Part shown: piece by piece, positions 54,926 through 64,000 of the stretch
Layout: the number at the start of each line of letters is the position of its first letter
Position numbering within the stretch: position 1 is the stretch's first letter
Origin: an uncultured Ectothiorhodospiraceae bacterium
GTDB taxonomy: Bacteria > Pseudomonadota > Gammaproteobacteria > UBA6429 > Thiohalophilaceae
DNA: 64,000 nt
NCBI GenBank assembly: GCA_947259575.1
Contig: CAMYMU010000032.1
Span: 1-64,000, forward strand
Direction of reading: 5' to 3'
The notes under the pieces: generated by a model
Seen by the model: the letters and a program-made list of their open reading frames with translations, nothing else
The model's database searches: none
What the model was told of the DNA's origin: nothing
Position numbers and translations under genes: made by a program

Positions 54926-55165
54926 ATGCCTTATTTAAACTTTAAACTTTTCGCCATGATGTTGGTATCGCTGGTAGTGGTGCAGGGCTGTTCAAGCATG
55001 AATCGGGCAGGCCAGGACTTTGGCCATGCTACCCGGGATATGACAGGTGATATAAGCCAGGGCACTAATGATTATCTGCGTGATGTTGGCGATCTCACAC
55101 GTAGCGTGGTCCGCACCAGTAGTCGTGAAGTCCGCTCAGTCGTTATAAAACCGAGAAGCAAATAG
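54926..55165 (+). CDS. Small lipoprotein
   Basis: 79 residues with a lipoprotein signal (MPYLNFKLFAMMLVSLVVVQ then GC) and a polar helical tail rich in Asp, Arg, Ser and Thr (DFGHATRDMTGDISQGTNDY). The heptad-like Thr/Arg pattern could lie along the membrane or wrap as a coil. No family is recognised. Confidence 0.65.
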   Translation: MPYLNFKLFAMMLVSLVVVQGCSSMNRAGQDFGHATRDMTGDISQGTNDYLRDVGDLTRSVVRTSSREVRSVVIKPRSK

Positions 55166-55313
55166 CTGCCTGAACCCAGTACCACTGTTCGGCTCTTGAA
55201 TATTTATAACCCGATATAGTAGGGGCTATTAATTGGTCGATAGCGTATTGTGGTCCTTTTCATTGTCCTGTATCGTTTTATCCATACCTTTAACAAATAA
55301 AGATAATTAAGCA

Positions 55314-55667
55314 ATGAGTGACAATGGCAAATCATTTCTTGTCATGTTAAGTGCATTGGTATTTTATGCATGGGGCTGGGAGTATCTGGACTTTATCTAT
55401 GACAACATTGGGAACACGAGCATTATCATTCTCAATTATGTCGTGATCCCATTTTTATTGTGCACAGTATTCTGGTTCTGGACTCAACATAAATATAAAT
55501 TCAGCGTCGGCGTGATGCTTTGGATTCCCGTCATCGTTATAAACCGCATGTTAGATTTTGTCTGGGAACCATTTTTGTGGTTAATGGCATCCGCTAGTAT
55601 TAGCCTGATGATATTAAAGCTATTCGATTTAGTTTTAACAAAAAAATTACGCAAGAGAGAGTTATGA
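55314..55667 (+). CDS. Hypothetical membrane protein (117 aa)
   Basis: About four membrane segments with aromatic residues (MLSALVFYAWGWEYLDFIYD; FLLCTVFWFWTQHKYKFSVG). ATG 55314 has a weak ribosome site. The stop overlaps the start of the HopJ-like gene by four bases. Confidence 0.6.
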   Translation: MSDNGKSFLVMLSALVFYAWGWEYLDFIYDNIGNTSIIILNYVVIPFLLCTVFWFWTQHKYKFSVGVMLWIPVIVINRMLDFVWEPFLWLMASASISLMILKLFDLVLTKKLRKREL

Positions 55668-56008
55668 ATCTGGAACAATTACTAGATACACTAAAAGAAT
55701 CGCCTGATACCATTGAGTTTGAGGATACAATGGTGGTGATCGAACAAAACTATTTGTTTACCCCAGTATCATTTAGTAATGGTGATTTGATCAATGCGGC
55801 TGAACAAAACTCAGGCTCCTGCAAGCTGTTTGCCTTTGCGAAAATGCAAGGACTTAGCCAACAGGACACGCTTTTTTGTTTTGGAAAATATTACCGTGAT
55901 GATGTTTTAAAACATCCCGATGCCGGTGATCATCAGAATATCCGGAACTTTATGAAAACAGGGTGGGATGGAATTCAATTTGAGAAAATACCGTTAACCA
56001 AGAAATGA
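55664..56008 (+). CDS. HopJ-like protein
   Basis: This 114-residue protein matches the HopJ family: FEDTMVVIEQNYLFTPVSFS, NAAEQNSGSCKLFAFAKMQG, TLFCFGKYYRDDVLKHPDAG and DHQNIRNFMKTGWDGIQF. The family was named as a type III effector in plant pathogens but is widespread in free-living gammaproteobacteria, so secretion is not implied. Function is unknown. Confidence 0.9.
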   Translation: MNLEQLLDTLKESPDTIEFEDTMVVIEQNYLFTPVSFSNGDLINAAEQNSGSCKLFAFAKMQGLSQQDTLFCFGKYYRDDVLKHPDAGDHQNIRNFMKTGWDGIQFEKIPLTKK

Positions 56009-56048
56009 CCACCAGGGTTAGCGAATATAAAAACAGGGAGCCGTATTA

Positions 56049-56429
56049 ATGGGTATTGATATGTTATTGTCATGGGTTTATCCCATCGTTTACTTATCTA
56101 TCGCAATTTGTAGCTTTACCTTTATCAGGCATCAAATTGGAGTTTTGTTAGGTATTGCCTTTAGCTTGTCGCTAGTGACGTCATTAACCTGGCGCGTGGT
56201 CAGTCTTCTAGGAATGAGAGACTTTGATGGTCTTACGCCTATGTATATGATACTAAAAATTATCAATCCCATATTGTTTATTGGATTCGCAGTGTTAACT
56301 ATCATAGCTATCGTCAAAATAGGAGAAGTAGTTAATGCAGGCGCCCATTCGAATAGGAATAATGGCTCAGGCCAGAGAGCTGGTCACGATAATGCTAGTT
56401 TGGGCGAGAATGATTTGGATGGTTGTTAA
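56049..56429 (+). CDS. Hypothetical membrane protein (126 aa)
   Basis: About three membrane segments in the first 95 residues, then a Gly/Asn/Asp-rich polar tail. ATG 56049 follows AGGGAGCC. No family is recognised. Confidence 0.6.
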   Translation: MGIDMLLSWVYPIVYLSIAICSFTFIRHQIGVLLGIAFSLSLVTSLTWRVVSLLGMRDFDGLTPMYMILKIINPILFIGFAVLTIIAIVKIGEVVNAGAHSNRNNGSGQRAGHDNASLGENDLDGC

Positions 56430-56515
56430 CCCGATTTGTATATTTGATCGTTAATATTAAGTTAGACTGAATTGATTTTAAGTTATTGAAATTACTCACC
56501 TAAAGAGGAAGTAAC

Positions 56516-57112
56516 ATGGATATTTCACTCATCATATTTCTCGTCATTATCGTTGCAATCGTATTCTATATTATTGCGATATTTAACCAGTTAGTGGCGC
56601 TGAAAAACCGTTACAAGAATGGCTTTGCCCAGATCGAAGTGCAGTTAAAGCGCCGTTACGATTTAATCCCAAACCTGATTGAAACGGCCAAGGGTTATCT
56701 TAAACATGAACGTGAAACACTTGAAGCGGTAATCTCGGCACGTAACTCTGCGGCCAAAGGTCTTGAAGCCGCTGCTGCCGATCCAGGTAATGCTGATGCT
56801 ATGAAAAATTTGATCGGTGCAGAGGGCGCCTTAGCCGGAGCCATGGGGAAACTAAATGTGGTTATGGAAGACTACCCCGATCTAAAAGCCAATCAAAATA
56901 TGATGCAACTTAGTGAAGAGTTAATTAGTACTGAAAACAAAGTAGGCTTTGCACGTCAGGCATTTAACGATCAGGTAATGGCGTACAATACCTACAAGCA
57001 AAGTTTCCCCCAGGTGGTATTGGCGGGTGCTTTTGGTCATGGCCAGGATGCTACCTTGCTTGAATTTGAAGATAGCAAGGAAATTCAAGCGGCACCCAAG
57101 GTATCATTTTAA
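56516..57112 (+). CDS. lemA: LemA family protein
   Basis: 198 residues, with an N-terminal membrane segment and then the conserved LVALKNRYKNGFAQIEVQLK, RYDLIPNLIETAKGYLKHER, AARNSA-like helix (VISARNSAAKG) and QLSEELISTENKVGFARQAF. These are hallmarks of LemA, an inner-membrane protein with a periplasmic four-helix bundle. RBS AGAGGAAG precedes the ATG. The M48 peptidase gene starts three bases after its stop, a common pairing. Confidence 0.93.
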   Translation: MDISLIIFLVIIVAIVFYIIAIFNQLVALKNRYKNGFAQIEVQLKRRYDLIPNLIETAKGYLKHERETLEAVISARNSAAKGLEAAAADPGNADAMKNLIGAEGALAGAMGKLNVVMEDYPDLKANQNMMQLSEELISTENKVGFARQAFNDQVMAYNTYKQSFPQVVLAGAFGHGQDATLLEFEDSKEIQAAPKVSF

Positions 57113-57115
57113 GAG

Positions 57116-59035
57116 ATGGATTTTTTTCAGGCACAAGATTCGGCACGGCGTAGCACAACTCGGCTGGTGATTTTTTTTGTGTTGGCCGTGCTCAGCTTGA
57201 TCATATTCACCAACGTATTGGTGATGGTGTTATTCGGTTTTCTTGAGGCCGGCGAAGAAGGACTCACGCTCGCGGTAATACTTTCCAAGTTTGACTGGCA
57301 GGCCTTCTTTGTCATTGGCGGTCTGGTCTCGCTAGTTATCATAGGCGGTAGTGCTTACAAAACGATGGCGCTGTCGGGTGGTGGTGTTGCAGTCGCGGAG
57401 TCATTAGGTGGGAGGCTGATAAGTCAGAACACAACAGACCTGCACGAACGCAAGGCGTTAAATGTTGTGGAAGAAATGGCGATCGCATCAGGCACACCTG
57501 TTCCACCTGTATATTTGTTAGAGCACGAAGAGGGCATTAATGCTTTTGCAGCAGGTTACACGCCCAGTGATGCCGTCATCGGCTTAACTCATGGCACCAT
57601 ATCTTTTCTGTCACGCGAGGAATTACAGGGTGTCGTCGCCCATGAGTTTAGTCATATTCTACATGGCGACATGCGACTCAATCTACGTTTGATTGGTATA
57701 TTGCATGGCATTCTTCTCATCGGATTAATTGGTTATTACATCTTAAGATCGGTCAGAGGTGGTTCGAGTAAAAACGCGGGGCCGATCCTGGGCCTGGGTT
57801 TAGGTTTGTTGGTGATTGGTTTTACCGGTACTTTTTTTGGAAACCTGATCAAGGCATCGGTCAGTCGTCAACGCGAGTTTCTTGCCGATGCCTCTGCGGT
57901 TCAATTCACACGCAACAAAGACAGTATCGCTGGTGCGCTTAAAAAGATCGGTGGACATGCGTTTGGCTCTGAGCTTGACTCTGCAGAAGCACCTTCGATG
58001 AGTCACGCCTATTTTAGCAAAGGCGTGAGTTCCTTTATGCAATCTATCTTTGCCACCCATCCACCTCTGGATGTGCGTATTAAACGGGTTGATCCGACCT
58101 GGAACGGTGTCTATGCACCTGTGACCGCGGAGGTCGTAGAGTCAGTAGAGGAAGATATGGCTGTAAAGCAGCAAGCTAAACAGCAAGCCAAGAAAGAGAC
58201 AATGCAATCAGTTACAGGGGTTATCGTTGCAAGTCAGGTGCTAGACTCTGTTGGTCAAACCAGCCCCGAGCAACTGGATTACGCTGTTTCGCTGGTGCGC
58301 GATATTCCGAAAGATATTCATGATGCTGTGCATGAGCCTTATGCTGCACGTGCTGTTATCTATTGCATGGTCATCGACAAACAAGATGAGATTAGGCAAA
58401 AGCAACTTCAGCAGCTCAGAGAGTTCGGCGATTCCGGTATTTTTGAACTGACTGAGAAATTACTGGCAGGAGTCCAGGGACTGGACATCAAGTTTAGATT
58501 GCCCTTGATCGATATGGCGTTGCCATCACTACGACAACTATCTGAGGCACAGTACCAACTATTTAAAAAGAACTTATTGTTTCTCATGCAGGCCGATAAC
58601 CGCATTGATATGTTTGAGTGGTCTTTGCAAAAAATTCTTTTCCACCATCTTGATGCCGAATTTGGTAAACCGAGTAAGAGGATTGCGAAATACGGTTCAC
58701 TCAATGCGGTGAAGCATGACATTAATGTTCTGATGAGTATGTTGATCTATGCTTGTGTGCAGGATAAAAGCCAAATCAAGGCCGCCTTTATCGCTGCAGA
58801 AAAAGAACTCGGTTTGAATAATCTGATTCTTCTCTCTCGTAAACAAATTAAAATAGAAACACTTGGGCTTGCGGTTGATAAGCTGGCATTGTTAAAGCCT
58901 CTATTAAAACCACGATTGTTAAAAGCCTGTCTGGTGGTTATCACTCTGGATCAGGAATATTCACCCAATGAAATGGAACTTATGCGTGCCATCGCTGATG
59001 TTCTAGATTGCCCGATACCACCCTATCTGGCTTAA
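57116..59035 (+). CDS. Large M48 family membrane metallopeptidase
   Basis: 639 residues. Two membrane segments (about 18-40 and 63-82) are followed by the M48 domain with GVVAHEFSHILHGDMRLN (zinc HEFSH, 176-180). Another two membrane segments (about 192-210 and 225-250) come before the third ligand in REFLADASAVQFTRN. After a Lys/Gln-rich linker, the last 250 residues form a helical domain of TerB-like character, as in other large M48 proteins paired with LemA. It probably degrades damaged membrane proteins at the cytoplasmic face. Confidence 0.9.
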   Translation: MDFFQAQDSARRSTTRLVIFFVLAVLSLIIFTNVLVMVLFGFLEAGEEGLTLAVILSKFDWQAFFVIGGLVSLVIIGGSAYKTMALSGGGVAVAESLGGRLISQNTTDLHERKALNVVEEMAIASGTPVPPVYLLEHEEGINAFAAGYTPSDAVIGLTHGTISFLSREELQGVVAHEFSHILHGDMRLNLRLIGILHGILLIGLIGYYILRSVRGGSSKNAGPILGLGLGLLVIGFTGTFFGNLIKASVSRQREFLADASAVQFTRNKDSIAGALKKIGGHAFGSELDSAEAPSMSHAYFSKGVSSFMQSIFATHPPLDVRIKRVDPTWNGVYAPVTAEVVESVEEDMAVKQQAKQQAKKETMQSVTGVIVASQVLDSVGQTSPEQLDYAVSLVRDIPKDIHDAVHEPYAARAVIYCMVIDKQDEIRQKQLQQLREFGDSGIFELTEKLLAGVQGLDIKFRLPLIDMALPSLRQLSEAQYQLFKKNLLFLMQADNRIDMFEWSLQKILFHHLDAEFGKPSKRIAKYGSLNAVKHDINVLMSMLIYACVQDKSQIKAAFIAAEKELGLNNLILLSRKQIKIETLGLAVDKLALLKPLLKPRLLKACLVVITLDQEYSPNEMELMRAIADVLDCPIPPYLA

Positions 59036-59050
59036 GCCTCCCAAAATGTT

Positions 59051-59722
59051 GTGAACAGTAGTTTGCCTTTCAATTACACGCCCCCGACGGATAACGGTCT
59101 GGATATCCTGTATCAAGATGGTGAGTTGCTTGTGATTAATAAACCGGCTGGTTTGCTTTCAGTACCGGGTCGGGATGAAGATAAACAGGACTGCCTGATT
59201 CGGCGCGTGCAAACTGAGTTCCCCTCAGCACTTATTGTACACCGCTTAGATATGGCAACTTCGGGTGCGATGATTATTGCCCTGAATGATGACGTCCATC
59301 GTCAGTTAAGTATCTTATTTGAAAAACGCAAAGTTCAGAAACGGTATGTGGCGGTTGTTGATGGACTTGTCAAGAATAGCGAGGGTTTGATTGACCTGCC
59401 CTTGATTACAGATTGGCCCAACCGGCCAAAACAAATGATCGATCATGATCGTGGAAAGGCCTCACGTACACGCTATCATGTTATGTCTTATGATCAAGAC
59501 GCTAGAACAACACGACTTGAATTGATTCCAGAGACAGGGCGCACGCATCAAATAAGAGTGCATTTAATGTCATTGGGGCATGCAATACTTGGCGACAGGC
59601 TCTATGCGAGTGATGAAGTTATTGCCAGGGCTAACCGTCTATTACTGCACTCAAGTTATTTATCGTTTTGTCATCCTGTTCGTGGCGAGGAGCTTGAAGT
59701 CAACTCGGTGACACCTTTCTAG
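59051..59722 (+). CDS. RluA family pseudouridine synthase
   Basis: 223 residues from a GTG start. LLVINKPAGLLSVPGRD and IVHRLDMATSGAMI (catalytic Asp67 in HRLD) with QKRYVAVVDG and PETGRTHQIRVHLMSLGH give a complete RluA-type catalytic domain without an S4 domain. It converts uridine to pseudouridine in rRNA or tRNA. Length and lack of S4 suggest the RluA branch (23S U746/tRNA U32), but the target is not proven by this sequence. It follows the M48 gene after 15 bases. Confidence 0.9.
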   Translation: MNSSLPFNYTPPTDNGLDILYQDGELLVINKPAGLLSVPGRDEDKQDCLIRRVQTEFPSALIVHRLDMATSGAMIIALNDDVHRQLSILFEKRKVQKRYVAVVDGLVKNSEGLIDLPLITDWPNRPKQMIDHDRGKASRTRYHVMSYDQDARTTRLELIPETGRTHQIRVHLMSLGHAILGDRLYASDEVIARANRLLLHSSYLSFCHPVRGEELEVNSVTPF

Positions 59723-60008
59723 TTATATTTACGCTGGAAAGGCAGTAGTAAATGGCATGCAAGGTAGTTCGATTATCTAGTATCGAGATCCCACCGACAT
59801 CTTTGGGTTTATTCAAGGAATGTTTAAGTCCAACTGTATCAAGAATCTATCTCGTATCTTTATTATCTAATTTTCACTATTAGACGATTTTTTGATCAAT
59901 AAATGATCAGTTAATCAAAGAAATTACTATATTCTGATCTATACACTCGACGGATCCATCAGATTTAAGTATAAAGGTGTAACAAAACGCATCACCAGGG
60001 GGTGCGCA

Positions 60009-61232
60009 GTGTATTGCGAATATTTCGGACTAAAAGATTATCCTTTTCTATCCACGGCTGACCGACGCTTTTTCTACCTTAGTGAAAGCCAGGCGAAGGC
60101 TAAAGACTATCTGAGTTATTTACTGGTGCTACGTGACGGCATGGTAGTTGTTACCGGTGAGCCAGGTATTGGTAAGTCAGTCTTGCTTGATCAAGCCATC
60201 AACGATATGCCCGAAAAACTCAGCATTGCTCATTTGAATCAGACGTTGTTGACCCATGACGAATTTTTATTGTCACTGTGTATGCAGTTTGATTGTACGC
60301 CTGAGTGTAAGGATAAGCCTGAGCTGTACAAGGCCATTCAGAATCATGCCATGGATAAACACCTCGATCTAACCCCGGTATTGATCGTTATCGATGAAGC
60401 ACAAAATCTGAGTCCGCTGGTTTTAGAAGAGATTCGTCTGCTGGCGAATATGGAAATGTTTGGGCGCAAACTGATTCAGGTTATTCTGCTTGGTTTACCC
60501 GAACTAGCAATGAATATTACTGCATTACCGAGTGATGCCTTTTCCCAATTGGTACGTCTCAATCATCAACTTGAACCCCTGTCGCGAGAAGAGATCTGTG
60601 AGTACATTGATTACAGACTGTATGTTGCGGGGAATGATGGTCGCCTGGAATTTCCCAGAGAATTGATCGATGGAATTCTGTGTTACACCGGAGGTATCCC
60701 CCGATTAATCAACCAGTTATGTGACATGATGTTGGTCACCGCATTTATCAATAAAACGGATCAAATTGATACCTATTGTCTGCATAGCGCGATCCAGAAG
60801 TTGGCCTGGCCGTTATATATAGAGCGCAAGAGTGAATTGCCATTGCGACACGTGGCTCAGGATGAGGTGGATATACGCCCACTACCGCTGCTGGTGGTGC
60901 GAAAAAATGATGTTATCGTCGGCAAATATTTGTTGAACCAAAAGCGGATGCTGATCGGTCGGCAAAAGAACCTGGACATTGCTATCGACGAGGCACGCTC
61001 CAGTCGAATTCATGCCCAGCTGGTCTATATGGATGGTGAGTTTTTTATCCACGACCTGAACAGCATGAATGGCACCCACCTGGATGAAAAAAGGATTAAG
61101 TGGCATGCCCTGTCTGATAATGACACCTTACGCATTGGTCAGCATACATTCACGTATCAGGTAGAGGACGAAGAGGAAGCGGAGGAGTTGATCCTTTCTG
61201 ATCTGGAAGAAGAGTCAGCCGCGATTGCTTGA
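60009..61232 (+). CDS. ExeA-like AAA+ ATPase fused to an FHA domain
   Basis: 407 residues from a GTG after CACCAGGGGGTGC. The AAA part has the ExeA-type start YFGLKDYPFLSTADRRFFYL, Walker A VVTGEPGIGKSVLL (about 47-60), Walker B LIVIDEAQNLS (125-135) and a lid with YTGGIPRLINQLCD. In place of a peptidoglycan-binding tail, residues about 295-395 form an FHA domain (MLIGRQKNLDI, SRIHAQLVYMDG, DLNSMNGTHLD). The tail is very acidic. It may couple ATPase action to phospho-threonine signals at the envelope. Confidence 0.88.
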   Translation: MYCEYFGLKDYPFLSTADRRFFYLSESQAKAKDYLSYLLVLRDGMVVVTGEPGIGKSVLLDQAINDMPEKLSIAHLNQTLLTHDEFLLSLCMQFDCTPECKDKPELYKAIQNHAMDKHLDLTPVLIVIDEAQNLSPLVLEEIRLLANMEMFGRKLIQVILLGLPELAMNITALPSDAFSQLVRLNHQLEPLSREEICEYIDYRLYVAGNDGRLEFPRELIDGILCYTGGIPRLINQLCDMMLVTAFINKTDQIDTYCLHSAIQKLAWPLYIERKSELPLRHVAQDEVDIRPLPLLVVRKNDVIVGKYLLNQKRMLIGRQKNLDIAIDEARSSRIHAQLVYMDGEFFIHDLNSMNGTHLDEKRIKWHALSDNDTLRIGQHTFTYQVEDEEEAEELILSDLEEESAAIA

Positions 61233-61306
61233 TGCGCTACAAACAAGAGAATTTGTTATAAATTTTATAAAGATTACATTTCGACAGACAAACTTAAGGA
61301 GTAGGT

Positions 61307-61609
61307 ATGCCAGGGTATAAAGCAACAGTAGTGGGCGAAAATGTTGAATTTATCGTTGATGAAGAATCACAATATCTAGATTTCTCAAGCACCGTTCTGG
61401 TTAATGCTGATAATGAGTCAAATGCACAGGAGTCAGCCCTGGCAATGGTACGTGAAGAACTTTTATCCCAGTCTTTTATCGAGGAATGGGATGAGGCGCC
61501 GATTGCGATTGGTGAAATAAAACAGGTCGATGTGCTGGCTACTACTGGACTTGATGGTGATTTTATCTGGCATTTTCCAGAGGACGACTTTCTGGACGAT
61601 GAAGCTTAA
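61307..61609 (+). CDS. Small acidic hypothetical protein
   Basis: 100 residues, about a quarter Asp and Glu, ending FPEDDFLDDEA. AAGGAG precedes the ATG. It lies directly after the ExeA-FHA gene, which has a similarly acidic tail. No family is recognised. Confidence 0.6.
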   Translation: MPGYKATVVGENVEFIVDEESQYLDFSSTVLVNADNESNAQESALAMVREELLSQSFIEEWDEAPIAIGEIKQVDVLATTGLDGDFIWHFPEDDFLDDEA

Positions 61610-61627
61610 CCTGATTAGTGGCTACAT

Positions 61628-62938
61628 CTAACTTAGTTTAGGAAAAATTTCTTCTAGTGATGTCTTTTCGATTTGATCGACAGGGGTGAGCGACTCTTCC
61701 TCAAGTATCCGTTTAATATTTAGCTCCGTATCTTTCGGTTCAATAACACTCTTGATTTCGAGTCGTTTGGTTTTGTCATCCCAGGTTTGAGTCGATAAAT
61801 TAAAAATGCGACGCTGCTTATAGTATTGCTTGTCCTTGTCTTGAACTAGCAAGACTATTGGTCGCAGGCGCGTTTTTTCTGTTGCTGAAAGCACGATCCC
61901 GATCTGGCCATCGTTGAGCTCGACCACAGTGCCTACAGGGTAGATGCCCATACATGACATGAATTCTTCAACCAGACCTTGATCAAAGTCGTCTTTTGCC
62001 CAGCTGTAAATATTCTGTAGAGCCTTATAGGGAGAAATGCCATCGTGATAGCAGCGATCACTAGTGATAGCATCATAAACATCAACGATAGAGGACATTT
62101 TAGTGATGAGACTGATTTGGTCAGATCTTAGTTGCTCGGGGTAACCTTTACCGTTGACTCGTTCGTGGTGGTGCAAGACAACTTCAAGTGATTCCATTGG
62201 CATACCCTCATCCGTTTTCAGAATTTGGTAACCCTCCACTGGATGCGCCTTCATGATCTCGTATTCTTCCTGTGTGAGTCTGCCCGGCTTATCAAGGACT
62301 TCACTGGGTATTTTTAGTTTACCGATGTCATGCAACAGGGCACCTAGGCCCAATAATTCAAGCTCAATCCTTTGCAGCTTCATATGACGCCCGAAGGTCA
62401 AGGCCAGGATGCAGACATTAATGCTATGTGTCAGGGTGTATTCGTGGCGTTCTTTTAGATAGGTTAACCACTGCATGGCGTGGGGGTTGACCATGATATT
62501 TTCGGTCATCTCACTGACCAACCCTTTAGCATTCTCGACGTTTACTCTAGTATTGCTGGTTATATCTTTGTAAGTTTTGTTGATGTAATTGCGAGTTGCG
62601 TTGTAAATTTTTCGCGCACGATAGAGGTGCTCTCTGAACTGTGAACCGGCGCCGGCCGATTGATTCATGGCTTGACCGGCTAGGTTGTTTGACTTGTGCT
62701 GGCCACGAGTCGCCAATAGTTCAAGCTGTGGTCTGACGGAATGATCAGATTGTTCAGGGTCGATATAGACAAACTTGCAGACTTTTCTAACTTCTTCGAT
62801 CTCATCCTCACTGTTGAGTGGGAAACCTTGAAACAGGAACGGCGACTCAAGCCAGGGGATATCTAATTCATTGACATACATGCCAATTTTTAAGTCAGCA
62901 ACGTCTACCTTAACTGAGCCAGAACCAGATTCTTGCAT
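61628..62938 (-). CDS. HD-GYP domain protein with DUF3391 N-terminus (c-di-GMP phosphodiesterase type)
   Basis: 436 residues. The N-terminal part (KVDVADLKIGMYVNELD, about 10-26) is the DUF3391 type. The HD-GYP domain (about 155-340) has HSINVCILAL, LLHDIGKLKIPSEVLDKPG (HD at 203-204), HHHERVNGKGYPEQL (GYP at 265-267) and VYDAITSDRCYH. All catalytic parts appear present. It should degrade cyclic di-GMP, the second messenger that commonly controls EPS. It ends 18 bases from the acidic gene, convergent with it. Confidence 0.92.
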   Translation of the reverse strand: MQESGSGSVKVDVADLKIGMYVNELDIPWLESPFLFQGFPLNSEDEIEEVRKVCKFVYIDPEQSDHSVRPQLELLATRGQHKSNNLAGQAMNQSAGAGSQFREHLYRARKIYNATRNYINKTYKDITSNTRVNVENAKGLVSEMTENIMVNPHAMQWLTYLKERHEYTLTHSINVCILALTFGRHMKLQRIELELLGLGALLHDIGKLKIPSEVLDKPGRLTQEEYEIMKAHPVEGYQILKTDEGMPMESLEVVLHHHERVNGKGYPEQLRSDQISLITKMSSIVDVYDAITSDRCYHDGISPYKALQNIYSWAKDDFDQGLVEEFMSCMGIYPVGTVVELNDGQIGIVLSATEKTRLRPIVLLVQDKDKQYYKQRRIFNLSTQTWDDKTKRLEIKSVIEPKDTELNIKRILEEESLTPVDQIEKTSLEEIFPKLS

Positions 62939-63170
62939 ATTGTAAAACTCAACAACTTAAGGTTTTGAAACCGGTTTACAACCGGCCAACGACTTTCAGC
63001 GCAAAATGCATGATATTTAAACTATATAATATGAGTTGCACGTGGTGCTAAGTCAAGTAGTTTGCCTGAATAGTGGCTGCAGCAGCCGAAAATCCGCCGT
63101 TTATCTGATATTATGCAATTCAGCAATTTGGGACCGGTGTGGCCAACAACGGTTAAGTACAGGAAATAAC

Positions 63171-63578
63171 TTGGAAAAATATAGATCAGAATATTGGCAA
63201 GTCGACTTGCCTGTCGACTGGAAGGTCGAAGTAGAAGATGATGTTGTTTCGCTGTTTCATCCAGACAGCAACGGTACGCTGACCTTTAGTGCGGTACGCG
63301 AGCAAGAAGACATATCAGATGAGTATATTGAAGAGTTAGCAGCTGAGCATCTTGATGCCGGTGCTGAATTATTCGATACCGAGTTTGATTCTTTTTCAGG
63401 CGTTACTTGTTGCTATGACGATGATCAGGAGTACTGGTGTGAATGGTACTTATGTTCAGGGGCTATATTGTTATTTATTACCTATAGTTGTCCACTGGAT
63501 GACGAAGGTGAAGAAGAGGATGTCGTCGAGAGCATACTGGAATCGCTCACTGCACCTGATAGCAAAAATCTACACTAA
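63171..63578 (+). CDS. Small acidic hypothetical protein
   Basis: The frame opens further upstream, but TTG 63171 after AGGAAATAAC is the best start, giving 135 residues. EYWQVDLPVDWKVEVEDDVV and VSLFHPDSNGTLTFSAVREQ suggest a compact beta-rich fold. Three Cys and many Asp/Glu follow. The fold may be of the DUF1795/PsbP-like type, but this is only an impression. Confidence 0.55.
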   Translation: MEKYRSEYWQVDLPVDWKVEVEDDVVSLFHPDSNGTLTFSAVREQEDISDEYIEELAAEHLDAGAELFDTEFDSFSGVTCCYDDDQEYWCEWYLCSGAILLFITYSCPLDDEGEEEDVVESILESLTAPDSKNLH

Positions 63579-63616
63579 TCATTTGGGTGAATATTATTAA
63601 AGTAAAAAGGTAAAGC

Positions 63617-64000
63617 ATGTCAGACAATTTTGATAATCCATACCAGACACCAAAGAGTGCCGTTGACGTAAAGCTAAGCAATAATGCGAGTAACATCTGG
63701 CGAAAAAAATCTGCTGTGGTGGTGACCAGAGAGACCATCTGGCCTAAGCGCTGTATTAAATGCAACGAGCCGACAGAAAATAGCCTCAACCGGACGCTGG
63801 CATATGTGAACCCATGGATATATTTATCAATCCTGATTAGCGTGCTAATCACGGTGATATTAGCGTTGATCTTTCAGAAGAAATTCAAAATGGAATTACC
63901 TCTCTGTGACAGGCATGCTGCCTATCGCAAACGTGTGATTCTGATTAACTGGTTGTTGTTTCTAGGGATGATCGGCTGCTTTTGGCTCACCTTCGCAAAC
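63617..64000 (+). CDS. Membrane protein with zinc-ribbon-like motif, 3' end cut by window edge
   Basis: ATG 63617 follows AAAAAGG and the frame stays open for 128 codons to the window end. MSDNFDNPYQTPKSAV is a polar, Pro-containing start. CIKCNEPTENS and a later LCDRH could bind a metal. Two membrane segments lie at about 70-90 and 112 to the edge. No family is assigned. Confidence 0.55.
   Translation, partial: MSDNFDNPYQTPKSAVDVKLSNNASNIWRKKSAVVVTRETIWPKRCIKCNEPTENSLNRTLAYVNPWIYLSILISVLITVILALIFQKKFKMELPLCDRHAAYRKRVILINWLLFLGMIGCFWLTFAN

Overview
The window looks like chromosomal DNA of a free-living, probably sulfur-oxidising gammaproteobacterium of moderate GC content. Supports for this are a flavocytochrome c sulfide dehydrogenase pair (46770-48377), a diheme c-type cytochrome, LemA/M48, a MexEF-like RND pair, HD-GYP and ExeA-like proteins, and many small lipoproteins. 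No rRNA, tRNA, CRISPR array or intact transposase was seen. Assignments rest on motif and family recognition from the sequence alone; no database search was run.

Region 1 (about 1-26.9 kb) is an exopolysaccharide (EPS) region. It holds a polyprenyl-phosphate sugar transferase (1991) and a truncated tandem paralogue (3594), a WecG/TagA glycosyltransferase (4577), a GH8 glucanase (5333, minus), an O-acyltransferase (7237), a GH5 glucanase (8492, minus), a membrane GT2 (9871, minus), an aldo/keto reductase plus GMC oxidoreductase pair (11762-14295) and a high-GC GH44 lipoprotein (14713). A very tight operon follows (17387-26898): Wzc-like co-polymerase, BY-kinase, Wzy/ligase, a small membrane protein, a HAD-membrane fusion, GT2, Wzx flippase, a GMC oxidoreductase and a Tat-signal partner. 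Together these genes could prime, extend, flip, polymerise, acetylate, oxidise and trim a surface glycan. Three endoglucanase-type families in one EPS region suggest a beta-glucan-like or glucomannan-like polymer.

Region 2 (about 26.9-48.4 kb) is accessory: a Crp/Fnr regulator, an acyltransferase broken by one in-frame stop, a structured RNA-like leader before a TPR gene, an AAA+ ATPase remnant, an outer-membrane protein, a nitroreductase, an ODP-type di-iron MBL protein, a diheme cytochrome, many small membrane or secreted proteins, a CASTOR/POLLUX-like channel and FccAB.

Region 3 (about 48.7-64 kb) begins with several disrupted genes: a cupin, an RND permease split by a 4-bp tandem duplication, and a histidine phosphatase. 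It continues with HopJ-like, LemA, M48 peptidase, an RluA-type pseudouridine synthase, an ExeA-FHA ATPase, an HD-GYP protein and small acidic or membrane proteins.

The most notable points beyond ordinary annotation are the gene graveyard at 6.7-7.1 kb (a duplicated GH8 leader, a sigma-factor relic and a C-terminal fragment), the structured element at 30.62-30.81 kb that could pair with the translation-start region of the TPR gene, the EPS locus with GH8, GH5 and GH44, and the precisely locatable lesions in at least five genes.
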